From positions 2,108,001-2,172,000 of the forward strand of contig NZ_PGET01000001.1 in assembly GCF_002797975.1 (NCBI RefSeq): a stretch of DNA of 64,000 bases. The letters are read 5' to 3'. The position numbers and the translations under genes are program-made. The stretch comes from [Clostridium] celerecrescens 18A (GTDB lineage Bacteria; Bacillota; Clostridia; Lachnospirales; Lachnospiraceae). Positions 29,965 through 38,248 of this stretch are shown here, one piece after another (the stretch's first letter is position 1; every line of letters starts with the position of its first letter). The notes under the pieces are model-generated. The model was not told where the DNA came from. It saw only the letters and a list, made by a program, of their open reading frames with translations, and searched no databases.

Positions 29965-32142
29965 TCACACGTCTTTTTTTATCTTACTGATTTCATTTTT
30001 AACGGATTCGGGTAACTGATTTAATGGAATGGTACAGGAAGTTTCACTTCTTCTTCCCCCTGTTTCCGTTACAGCTGAGAAGCTGATCCGCTCCTCTCCC
30101 CTGCCGCCAAAAGGATTCATGTTGGAATACCCATCGATTGCCGCAAAGCTCATGATCTGACCAATCTGTTCCTCATCGGTGATTGTTAAATATTGAGAGC
30201 TTTTATCTTCATATGTGGAACGATAATCATTGAACTGATAGGTATCGATATTGATCTCTTTGACATTTTCCAGGCTATTCCAGCTCTCTACGTCAACCTC
30301 ACACTCCTTTAATAGTTCCAGAGTGTTTTTGAAGGAAGGATAAACCGGATAATACCCTCTTGAGGTAACATCGCTGTACTTCCAGGAGCTCTGGGTTTCT
30401 TCCCGCTTTGTTTCGGCATTTGCCTGCATCTTTGTTAAAAACTGGATGGTGGCCACTGGATATTCCTTTTCCATGGTTTCCACCTTTAAGTTTTTTAGAT
30501 CCTCCTGATAGGCAAGGAGTAATTTATCTGTCATGGCTTTCTCTGTACCGTTTCGGTCTCGACTGACAACATTGGTCTGCTCTCCCCTGCTTACCCTGAC
30601 CCAGGCAGTATCTTCCGTGGTCTGGAGAAGAACGGGATAAACCGCTTTTGCAAACTCCTGGTTCTCAAAGATCTGTGCGATCTCCGGCCGGACTTCATCT
30701 CCGGATAAATGGTAGGTGCGGTAAATATTCTTGCCGTTTTTAAGCGTATATTTTATGGAAAAATTATAGCTTATGCTTCCATTGTCCCACGTATCAGAAT
30801 AATCATCTCCATGATGCAGCTTCTGGTTTCTATCCACTGCATCACGTACCAGGGCCAGGACCGGCGCTGTATCCTTAAGCTTCATATGGTTGAATATATA
30901 TTCATCAGAATCCTGATACTCCCAGTAATATTCTCCCAGGGAATTCTGCTGTGCGCTTCCATAAGAAACCCAGAAGTTCACATCCGACATGGAAACCGCA
31001 ACGGATTCGATGGTGGCTTCAGACGGTATATAACCGTCATACCCAAACAAATCATAACGGAAGCCGCAGAATATCACTGCCGATAATAAGGCACAGGCTC
31101 CCATCTGTTTCCAATGGCAAAACAGTTTTCTAAATTCAAAATGATAAATGATCTCAATGACGCAGTGGGATAAGAGCATTCCGCAGATCAATCCGAATAT
31201 TCCCCAGCCTACGCTGGAATGCATGGACCAGAAAAAAATGCTTCCGCCAAGAGAAGATAAAACCACAATCGGAATTCTGATTACCGGCATGCTGATCTTA
31301 AATGCCATGGCTCTTCCTGCTGCTTCTGATCCTCTCTTTTTATACAGCCAGAAAGAAAGGAGGGTCAAAACTACTGTTACGGCAAGAACCGCTAAAATCC
31401 TGACAGCCTGAGTTCCCGCCGGGCTCCCCGGATTAAGGCGCTCCAAGTTTACCATGAACAGGGCAAATGCCGAGGATTTATCCACGAAACGGTTAAATAC
31501 ATTCCCGCCTCCCCGGTAGCTGGTATAGAAAAAATTGCTGTAGCAGAATTCCAGAATTCCGATCACACATACAAAATAAAACTGCAACACCAGATTTCCA
31601 AGAATTCCGACCAGAACATTTCCTGTAAGAATCATGGAAATCACTGTTACGGAATACATCATGCAGTAGTGGATCATAAACAGCAGGTATCCAGAAAGGG
31701 CTGTTTTCCATACCTCCACAGGAGAAATGCCGTTCACTGCAATCACTCCCATGGCAATGATTAGATTCACCCCATATACGGCTGCCGGAATAAAAATTCC
31801 ATTAAAATAATTCACCCAGAACAAATGCTTCCTGTTTACTGGAATACCGTGATAAAAATCCACCTTCTGCCTGGAATGAAGATAAGAGAAGCTGGTCACT
31901 CCCATAATAAGGGACAGGAGTATAATCACTGCCGCAACCCAGCCGTTCTGAAAGCCCAGCCAGGATTTCAGAGTGGATATAATATACGTAAGATCAATTT
32001 CTCCCCTCATTCGTTCACTCAAAGAAAGTGCGATTCCCACCGGAAAGGTAAAGAAAAACACTAAAAATGACAGTGCCATGGACCAAAGGCGTCTTTTGCC
32101 ATCTTCTTTTAACAGATTATAAAATAAGCTTTTTGATGTCAT
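29965..32142 (-). CDS. ABC-2 type transporter permease with DUF6449-like domain
   Basis: A large membrane permease. The N-terminal half carries about ten helices with typical ABC-2 features (SFSYLHSRQKVDFYHGIPVN, the coupling region seen in clostridial export permeases). The C-terminal half (from about residue 370) is a soluble domain reminiscent of DUF6449. The start is placed at ATG 32142 (725 residues), 9 bases after GGAGG; an in-frame ATG 20 codons earlier lacks a ribosome site. It overlaps the end of the ATPase gene by 26 bases, so the two are translationally coupled. With the GntR-type regulator they form a YtrA-like export operon, often linked to cell-wall stress. The substrate is unknown. 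Confidence 0.88.
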   Translation of the reverse strand: MTSKSLFYNLLKEDGKRRLWSMALSFLVFFFTFPVGIALSLSERMRGEIDLTYIISTLKSWLGFQNGWVAAVIILLSLIMGVTSFSYLHSRQKVDFYHGIPVNRKHLFWVNYFNGIFIPAAVYGVNLIIAMGVIAVNGISPVEVWKTALSGYLLFMIHYCMMYSVTVISMILTGNVLVGILGNLVLQFYFVCVIGILEFCYSNFFYTSYRGGGNVFNRFVDKSSAFALFMVNLERLNPGSPAGTQAVRILAVLAVTVVLTLLSFWLYKKRGSEAAGRAMAFKISMPVIRIPIVVLSSLGGSIFFWSMHSSVGWGIFGLICGMLLSHCVIEIIYHFEFRKLFCHWKQMGACALLSAVIFCGFRYDLFGYDGYIPSEATIESVAVSMSDVNFWVSYGSAQQNSLGEYYWEYQDSDEYIFNHMKLKDTAPVLALVRDAVDRNQKLHHGDDYSDTWDNGSISYNFSIKYTLKNGKNIYRTYHLSGDEVRPEIAQIFENQEFAKAVYPVLLQTTEDTAWVRVSRGEQTNVVSRDRNGTEKAMTDKLLLAYQEDLKNLKVETMEKEYPVATIQFLTKMQANAETKREETQSSWKYSDVTSRGYYPVYPSFKNTLELLKECEVDVESWNSLENVKEINIDTYQFNDYRSTYEDKSSQYLTITDEEQIGQIMSFAAIDGYSNMNPFGGRGEERISFSAVTETGGRRSETSCTIPLNQLPESVKNEISKIKKDV

Positions 32143-33016
32143 ATCCTGCCACCTCCGTCTCGCTAATGAATATTTCTTCCAGAGATAAAGGGATAATCTC
32201 ATAAAAAACCGGTTGGTACGATTCCATCAGCCCTTCCACTTCTTCTCTGGTTCCCCTAACCGTAATGGTATAGAGTTTTCCTCTTGCTTCTGTCTTAATG
32301 CGCTGCAGGGCCGTTAAGTCTTCGGCAGTCATCCCATCTTTTAAAACACACTGCAGCTTATGGATGTTGAGTTTCATATCATCTAAATCTCTGGAAAGCA
32401 GTATCCCTCCCCTGTGAAGAAGACCCACATGATCGCAGATATCCTCTAACTCTCTTAAGTTATGGGAAGCAATGATAGGAGTTAAATTTCTCTCAGACAT
32501 ATCATTTGCAAATATGCTCTTTACCGCCTGGCGCATCACCGGATCAAGCCCGTCAAAGGTTTCATCACAGAAAAGGTAATCCGTATTGGCACATATCCCG
32601 CAAATGACGGAAAGCTGTTTTTTCATACCCTTAGAAAAAGTGTGGACCTTTCTCCGGGCTTCCAGTCCGAAACTTCCTAAAAGATTGTGAAAGCGTTCCT
32701 TGTTAAACTGGGGGTAGATCCTGCTGTAAAACTCCATCATATCAAGGGGCGAAGCGTTATTAAAATAGTATTGGTCGTCGGAAATGTAAAAAAACCGGCT
32801 TTTCACCTTTTCATTTTCAAAGATCTGTTCTCCATCGATGGTAACGCTTCCTTGATCAGGCTTTAAGATACCGCTCAGCATCCTTAAAAATGTACTTTTT
32901 CCAGCTCCATTGGTTCCAATCAGGCCAAATACATTTCCATCCCGTATCTGTGCGCTCACATGGTCCACTGCTACTATATCGTCAAATTTTTTTGTCAGAT
33001 TCTCTGCTTTTATCAT
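32117..33016 (-). CDS. ABC transporter ATP-binding protein
   Basis: A 299-residue ATPase that should power the permease encoded directly downstream. Walker A is GTNGAGKST (residues 34-42), the signature region reads FSKGMKKQLS (an LSGGQ variant), Walker B is YLFCDETFDGLD, and the switch His lies in IIASHNLREL. The C-terminal 80 residues are the usual extra domain of export-type ATPases. GGAGGAGAGAGG immediately precedes the ATG. The start lies 35 bases inside the GntR regulator gene. Confidence 0.93.
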   Translation of the reverse strand: MIKAENLTKKFDDIVAVDHVSAQIRDGNVFGLIGTNGAGKSTFLRMLSGILKPDQGSVTIDGEQIFENEKVKSRFFYISDDQYYFNNASPLDMMEFYSRIYPQFNKERFHNLLGSFGLEARRKVHTFSKGMKKQLSVICGICANTDYLFCDETFDGLDPVMRQAVKSIFANDMSERNLTPIIASHNLRELEDICDHVGLLHRGGILLSRDLDDMKLNIHKLQCVLKDGMTAEDLTALQRIKTEARGKLYTITVRGTREEVEGLMESYQPVFYEIIPLSLEEIFISETEVAGYDIKKLIL

Positions 33017-33407
33017 CCTCTCTCTCCTCCCCGGTCAGATATTCCTGTCTCACCCATTCCTCTGCAACCCATGTATGGGCTTTATCCTCTGTCAGACCTG
33101 CCCGTTTCGCTTCCTGGATCCAGTTAAGAAGCTCCTTTTTCAGTTCACTGTTCTTAAGCGCACGAATGGAACTTGAATCCGCCACAAAGCTGCCTCTTCC
33201 TTTCACGGAATAGATGAATCCTCTTCGTTCCAGCTCCGCATAAGCTCTCTGAATTGTATTGGGATTAATGGATAAGTCTGTTGCCAAAGCGCGGACAGAC
33301 GGTAGCTGGGCATCCTGTTCCAGCACGCCGCAAATCATAAGATCCTTTAGCTTTTCTACAACCTGCTCGTATATTGGTCTACGATCTTTGTAATCAAGCA
33401 GTATCAT
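32982..33407 (-). CDS. GntR family regulator, YtrA type
   Basis: A small 141-residue repressor with an N-terminal winged helix (PIYEQVVEKLKDLMICGVL, LPSVRALATDLSINPNTIQRAY, RRGFIYSVKGRGSFV) and a short C-terminal tail instead of a ligand domain, typical of the YtrA subfamily. The start is placed at ATG 33407, 7 bases after AGGAGG. In-frame codons further upstream would read back through the promoter. First gene of the operon, it probably represses it through the inverted repeat at 33424-33444. Members usually respond to cell-wall-active compounds through an unknown route. Confidence 0.92.
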   Translation of the reverse strand: MILLDYKDRRPIYEQVVEKLKDLMICGVLEQDAQLPSVRALATDLSINPNTIQRAYAELERRGFIYSVKGRGSFVADSSSIRALKNSELKKELLNWIQEAKRAGLTEDKAHTWVAEEWVRQEYLTGEEREDDKSRESDKKI

Positions 33408-33423
33408 ATTCCACCTCCTAATC

Positions 33424-33444
33424 TGTATTAATACTCCTAATACA
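33424..33444 (-). promoter_or_regulatory. Likely operator of the GntR-ABC operon
   Basis: A perfect inverted repeat TGTATTA-N7-TAATACA lies from about the transcription start to 17 bases before the regulator's start codon. Its place just after the -10 box fits autorepression by the YtrA-type protein. Confidence 0.7.
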
Positions 33445-33447
33445 CTT

Positions 33448-33476
33448 AGTATAGCAAAAAACCTCTGATCTGTCAA
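33448..33476 (-). promoter_or_regulatory. Sigma-A promoter of the GntR-ABC operon
   Basis: On the minus strand a perfect TTGACA (33476-33471) and TATACT (33453-33448) are 17 bases apart. The -35 box is formed partly by the loop of the upstream gene's terminator hairpin, and the T-run of that terminator forms part of the spacer. Confidence 0.85.
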
Positions 33477-33486
33477 TCAGAGGTTT
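33459..33486 (-). terminator. Terminator of the DUF4397 gene, overlapping the next promoter
   Basis: AAACCTCTGAT and ATCAGAGGTTT form a perfect 11-base stem with a 6-base loop; on the minus strand it is followed by a T-run. It lies 11 bases after the DUF4397 stop codon and shares its bases with the promoter of the GntR operon. Confidence 0.85.
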
Positions 33487-33496
33487 CCATTTTTTT

Positions 33497-34297
33497 CTAA
33501 GGCCTACGGTCTTCAACAATCAGGATACGAATGGCATCCTCTACATTACTCCAGTTAAATACGTACAAGGTGTAGGAGGCATTGCCCCGTATATAGATAT
33601 CAGAGGTCAAAAGGAGGTTTCCGTTTTGAGTGGTGCTGTTAGATACAGAGACCATATAAAAGCCTGTTGAGACATACTGGAAGCTAGTCACTTGCATATA
33701 ATCTACATTAAAAAACGTTACGTTATCTCCATTTAAGATCACATGAACCCCTGGGTTTGTTATGGATAAGTTGCATACACGGAAACAGCCTGTGTTAATT
33801 CCGGCATTGCAATACATATCCAAGATTACCATCAAATCCATTCCGTGATCCGTATTAATGATTGCGACAGTAATTGCACGGTCAACTGGAACCGTTATCT
33901 GCTTTTCAAGGAATACATACCCATCCTGCCCTCCTACGGTTATCGTCTGCTCTCCTGCAGAAACCCGGCCATGCTGGCTCATTTCTCCGTTACCCAATCC
34001 GTTCACAGCAAGCTGATTGTTTATATAAATAAGAAATGGATTATAGCCGGCTACCGCATTTAAAAACCGGACAAGACCGTTTTGATCCGTCTCGCAGAAG
34101 TAACACGGAATGATTGGTTTGGGGAATACCGTAATAATAGAGGTCCCGGTGCCTTCAGGTTCCGCTCCCGGTTCCCCTGCTGTTTCATCTGCATTGTTCT
34201 CGTTTCCTACACCAGCTGGTAACTCGTCTTCTTTCGGAGCCGGCGGCATATTCGGCTCCATATCCGTATCATTCTGCATATAAAATAAACTTTCCAT
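33497..34297 (-). CDS. DUF4397-like protein
   Basis: A protein of 266 residues from ATG 34297, which has GAGGG 5 bases upstream; an in-frame ATG at 34318 would add 7 residues but has no ribosome site. An acidic Pro/Glu/Ala-rich N-terminus (about 45 residues) precedes a beta-sandwich with VRFLNAVAGYNPFLIYINNQ, which fits DUF4397, repeated at lower similarity (CFRVCNLSITNPGVHVILNG). There is no signal peptide, so it may be cytoplasmic or a spore-layer protein. It sits alone between the nifJ terminator and its own. Clostridial relatives are seen near coat genes, but function is unknown. Confidence 0.65.
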   Translation of the reverse strand: MESLFYMQNDTDMEPNMPPAPKEDELPAGVGNENNADETAGEPGAEPEGTGTSIITVFPKPIIPCYFCETDQNGLVRFLNAVAGYNPFLIYINNQLAVNGLGNGEMSQHGRVSAGEQTITVGGQDGYVFLEKQITVPVDRAITVAIINTDHGMDLMVILDMYCNAGINTGCFRVCNLSITNPGVHVILNGDNVTFFNVDYMQVTSFQYVSTGFYMVSVSNSTTQNGNLLLTSDIYIRGNASYTLYVFNWSNVEDAIRILIVEDRRP

Positions 34298-34414
34298 AGA
34301 AGCCCTCATTTTTATCATTATATAGTAAGTTTATTCTCTCATAAAAGCCCAGTGCCTGTCTTTTTTTAAATACCCCCGCCTTTTTTGTAAAATCTTAGTA
34401 TCCATCTATAAAAA

Positions 34415-34442
34415 CAGGCCCGGATGGTTTCATCCGGGCCTG
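34415..34442 (-). terminator. Terminator of nifJ
   Basis: CAGGCCCGGATG and CATCCGGGCCTG form a perfect 12-base stem with a 4-base loop; on the minus strand TTTTTATAG follows. It lies 21 bases after the nifJ stop codon. Confidence 0.93.
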
Positions 34443-34463
34443 TAACTTATTACATTAGATCAA

Positions 34464-37400
34464 TTAATCATTGCCGTATAAAGTAACCAGCTTCTGCAGG
34501 TATTCATACCGCTCTTTCGCATCTGCCTCATTCTTTGCAAATAATTCAGCTGCTCTCTCAGGATTCTTCATAGCCAGGGACGCATAACGAACCTCTCCCT
34601 TTAAGAATTCCTGATATCCCTCTAATGCAGGAGCTTTGCTGTCTAAGGTAAACTTCTTCTCAGCAGCTGGATTGTAGCGGAAATTGTTCCAATAACCGCA
34701 CTCAACAGCCAGCTTCTCTTCTGTCTGAGCCTTGGACATGCCCTTCTTGATACCATGGCTGATACATGGAGCATAAGCGATGATCAGAGATGGTCCTGGA
34801 TATGCCTCTGCCTCAGCGATTGCCTTAACAGTCTGTGCATAATCAGCGCCCATGGCGATCTGTGCAACGTATACATAACCATAGCTCATAGCGATGCTTG
34901 CAAGATCTTTCTTTCTTGTTTCCTTACCGCCTGCTGCGAACTGTGCAACAGCACCTGTCTTGGTAGCCTTAGAGGACTGTCCGCCGGTATTGGAATAGAT
35001 CTCTGTATCGAATACCATAACGTTAATATCCCTGCCGCTTGCAAGTACGTGGTCAACACCGCCAAAGCCGATATCGTATGCCCAGCCGTCGCCGCCGAAT
35101 ACCCACTGAGATTTCTTAGCAAGGAAATCCTTATCCTTAACGATAGCCTTGCAGGTATCACACTCAATGCCATCTAATGCTGCAACTAACTTATCGGTTG
35201 CGGAACCATTGGTTGCACCTGTCTCAAAGGTATCCAGATATTCCTTACAAGCTGCCTTCACTTCATCGGAAGCCTTCTCGGAATTCATGATCTCTTCAAC
35301 TTTGGTCTTTAAGCCGCCTCTGATGGCGCTCTGAGCCAGCATCATACCATAACCGAACTCTGCATTATCTTCGAATAAGGAGTTTGCCCATGCAGGACCC
35401 TGTCCCTTTGCATTTACGGTATAAGGTGTGGATGGGGAGGAGTTGCCCCAGATGGAAGTACATCCGGTTGCGTTTGCAATATACATTCTGTCACCGAATA
35501 ACTGGGTAATCAGTTTTGCATAAGGTGTCTCGCCACAGCCTGCACATGCTCCTGAGAACTCAAGAAGAGGTTTCTTGAACTGGCTGCCCTTAACGGTATT
35601 CTCTTTAAATTTGTCGATAACTTCCTGCTTGATCGGAAGTGTCTGTCCAAAATCATATACTTTCTGCTTCTCTTCACAGTTTTCTTCCATGTTGACCATA
35701 ACAAGAGCCTTCTCGCCCTTCTTTCCAGGACATACATTTGCACAGGAACCGCAGCCTGTACAGTCAAATGCGGATACAGTTACAGCGAACTGGTATCCTG
35801 GCATGCCTGTCATCGGAAGGGTCTTCATCTCCTCTGGCTTTCTTGCTGCTTCTTCCTCAGTCAGAGCAACGGAACGGATAACAGCGTGAGGACATACATA
35901 GGAACAGAAGTTACACTGGATACAGTTTTCCGGAACCCAGCCAGGAATAGTAACAGCAATACCGCGCTTCTCGTATGCGGAAGAGCCAGATGGTGTGGAA
36001 CCATTGACATAATCGCTGAATGCGGATACAGGCAGGGAATTTCCTTCCTGTGCATTTACCTTGGACTGAATGTTATTAACGAAATCAACGGCATCCTTTC
36101 TGCCTTCCGTAATAAACTTATAATCAAGGCCTTCATCTTCGCAGTTTTTCCAGCTTTCAGGAACGTCTACCTTAACAACGCCCTTTGCACCTGCATCGAT
36201 GGCTGCCCAGTTCTTCATAACGATTTCTTCACCCTTACGTCCGTAGGTTGCCTTTGCAGCAGCCTTCATCAGTTCGTTTGCTTTCTCGGAAGGAATGATT
36301 CCGGTCAGCTCGAAGAATGCGGACTGAAGGATGGTGTTGATACGTGTCTGGCCCATACCGGTCTCAATACCGATCTTCACACCGTCGATGGTGTAGAATC
36401 TGATATTGTGGTCAGCAATGAACTTCTTCACCTGTCCTGGCAGATGCTTCTCAAGACCAGCTGCATCCCATGGACAGTTTAATAAGAAGATTCCGCCGTC
36501 AACCAGTTCCTGAACCATGTTGTACTTACGGATATAAGCAGGATTGTGACATGCCACAAAGTTAGCCTGACGGATCAGGTAAGTGGATTTGATCGGCTTG
36601 TGTCCAAAACGTAAGTGAGACATGGTAACGCCGCCGGACTTCTTGGAGTCATAATCAAAGTAAGCCTGAGCATACATATCTGTATTATCACCGATGATCT
36701 TGATGGAGTTTTTGTTGGCACCTACAGTACCATCTGCTCCAAGACCCCAGAACTTACAGTTTGAAGTTCCCTCTGGAGTTGTAACGATTGGCGTACCTGT
36801 CTCAAGAGAGAGATGGGTCACGTCATCAATAATACCGATCGTAAACGGACTCTTTTCCTTGTTATCATAAACAGCAACGATCTGAGTTGGTGTGGTATCC
36901 TTGGAACCTAAACCATAACGGCCGGTTAAGATCTTCACCTGATCAAACTTAGTTCCCTTAAGAGCTGCAACAACATCAAGGTATAACGGCTCGCCTAAGG
37001 AACCTGGCTCTTTTGTTCTGTCTAATACAGAAATGGTCTTAACGGTATCCGGGATAGCTTCAATGAAAGCCTGAGCAGAGAAAGGACGGTATAAGCGAAC
37101 CTTAATTACGCCTACCTTGTTTCCTGAAGCCAGAAGATAGTCAAGAGTTTCCTCAATGGTATCGTTTACAGAACCCATGGAAATGATTACATGCTCCGCA
37201 TCCGGTGCTCCGTAATAGTTGAATAATTTATAATCAGTTCCGATCTTTGCGTTAACCTTGTCCATATATTTCTGAACAATTGCAGGCAGAGCATCATAAT
37301 AAGGGTTGCAGGCTTCTCTAGCCTGGAAGAAGATATCAGGGTTCTGAGCGGAACCTCTTAATTCCGGATGGTTTGGATTTAATGCACGGCGACGGAATTC

Positions 37401-38003
37401 GTCAATCGCATCCATACTTACCATCTCTTTTAAGTCCTCATAATCCCAGGTTTCGATCTTCTGAATCTCGTGAGATGTGCGGAAACCGTCGAAGAAGTTG
37501 ATAAATGGTACTTTTCCCTCGAGTGCTGCCATATGAGCAACCGGAGTTAAGTCCATAACTTCCTGTACGCTGGATTCGCATAACATAGCACAGCCTGTCT
37601 GACGGCAAGCATATACGTCGGAGTGGTCACCAAAGATAGATAAAGCATGGCTTGCAACTGCACGTGCGGATACGTTGATTACACCTGGTAACTGCTCGCC
37701 TGCGATTTTATAAAGGTTCGGGATCATAAGTAAAAGACCCTGAGAAGCTGTATAGGTGGTGGTCAGCGCACCTGCTGCTAAGGAACCGTGTACTGCACCT
37801 GCTGCACCTGCCTCAGACTGCATCTCTGTAATCTGTACTTTCTGACCGAAGATATTGGTTCTTCCGTCTGTCGCCCATTCATCTGTTGCTTCAGCCATAG
37901 GTGAAGATGGGGTAATCGGATAGATAGCCGCTACATCAGTAAATGCGTATGACGCATGAGCTGCTGCATGGTTACCATCCATGGTTTTCATTTTTCTTGC
38001 CAT
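34464..38003 (-). CDS. nifJ: Pyruvate:ferredoxin (flavodoxin) oxidoreductase
   Basis: A single-chain enzyme of 1179 residues that converts pyruvate and CoA to acetyl-CoA and CO2 while reducing ferredoxin, the central step of clostridial fermentation. In order: the pyrimidine-binding domain (YPITPSSPMAE), the gamma domain (NTILQSAFFELTGIIP), a two-cluster ferredoxin domain (CIQCNFCSYVCP and CTGCGSCANVCP), the proximal-cluster motif GACAGCGETPY, and the TPP domain (GDGWAYDIGFGG, IYSNTGGQSSKAT). The start is placed at ATG 38003, 8 bases after GGAGGA; an ORF start 23 codons earlier lacks a ribosome site. It is a single-gene unit, probably highly expressed, with a strong terminator. Confidence 0.97.
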   Translation of the reverse strand: MARKMKTMDGNHAAAHASYAFTDVAAIYPITPSSPMAEATDEWATDGRTNIFGQKVQITEMQSEAGAAGAVHGSLAAGALTTTYTASQGLLLMIPNLYKIAGEQLPGVINVSARAVASHALSIFGDHSDVYACRQTGCAMLCESSVQEVMDLTPVAHMAALEGKVPFINFFDGFRTSHEIQKIETWDYEDLKEMVSMDAIDEFRRRALNPNHPELRGSAQNPDIFFQAREACNPYYDALPAIVQKYMDKVNAKIGTDYKLFNYYGAPDAEHVIISMGSVNDTIEETLDYLLASGNKVGVIKVRLYRPFSAQAFIEAIPDTVKTISVLDRTKEPGSLGEPLYLDVVAALKGTKFDQVKILTGRYGLGSKDTTPTQIVAVYDNKEKSPFTIGIIDDVTHLSLETGTPIVTTPEGTSNCKFWGLGADGTVGANKNSIKIIGDNTDMYAQAYFDYDSKKSGGVTMSHLRFGHKPIKSTYLIRQANFVACHNPAYIRKYNMVQELVDGGIFLLNCPWDAAGLEKHLPGQVKKFIADHNIRFYTIDGVKIGIETGMGQTRINTILQSAFFELTGIIPSEKANELMKAAAKATYGRKGEEIVMKNWAAIDAGAKGVVKVDVPESWKNCEDEGLDYKFITEGRKDAVDFVNNIQSKVNAQEGNSLPVSAFSDYVNGSTPSGSSAYEKRGIAVTIPGWVPENCIQCNFCSYVCPHAVIRSVALTEEEAARKPEEMKTLPMTGMPGYQFAVTVSAFDCTGCGSCANVCPGKKGEKALVMVNMEENCEEKQKVYDFGQTLPIKQEVIDKFKENTVKGSQFKKPLLEFSGACAGCGETPYAKLITQLFGDRMYIANATGCTSIWGNSSPSTPYTVNAKGQGPAWANSLFEDNAEFGYGMMLAQSAIRGGLKTKVEEIMNSEKASDEVKAACKEYLDTFETGATNGSATDKLVAALDGIECDTCKAIVKDKDFLAKKSQWVFGGDGWAYDIGFGGVDHVLASGRDINVMVFDTEIYSNTGGQSSKATKTGAVAQFAAGGKETRKKDLASIAMSYGYVYVAQIAMGADYAQTVKAIAEAEAYPGPSLIIAYAPCISHGIKKGMSKAQTEEKLAVECGYWNNFRYNPAAEKKFTLDSKAPALEGYQEFLKGEVRYASLAMKNPERAAELFAKNEADAKERYEYLQKLVTLYGND

Positions 38004-38152
38004 TCTTGATTTCCTCCTGCAAATGTGAATAATGTATAAATTGGTTCCCGTATAGGGAAAGTGACCTGACATTATTATAACAATTATTCAACAAAAAGCA
38101 AATATTAAAACAGGAAAATTAAGTATTATTTTCAAAACAATCCGATAAAAAG

Positions 38153-38180
38153 GGACTGGAACGAGTATTCTGTCCAGTCC
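38153..38180 (-). terminator. Terminator of the VanW gene
   Basis: On the minus strand GGACTGGA pairs with TCCAGTCC across a 12-base loop and is followed by CTTTTTATC. It is about 65 bases after the VanW stop codon. On the plus strand a T-run also follows, so it could work in both directions. Confidence 0.7.
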
Positions 38181-38182
38181 TG

Positions 38183-38248
38183 TCTTTTTTTGTTTTGTTT
38201 TTATTTTGTTTTTATTTTATTTTTATCGTGTTTTTATTTTGTTTTTAG
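38183..38248. repeat. Low-complexity T-rich tract after the VanW gene
   Basis: A 60-base stretch of irregular TTTTTATTTTG-type units (about four) lies between the VanW stop codon and its terminator hairpin. In the mRNA it is a long A-rich single-stranded segment. It may simply be slippage-expanded sequence. Confidence 0.6.
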
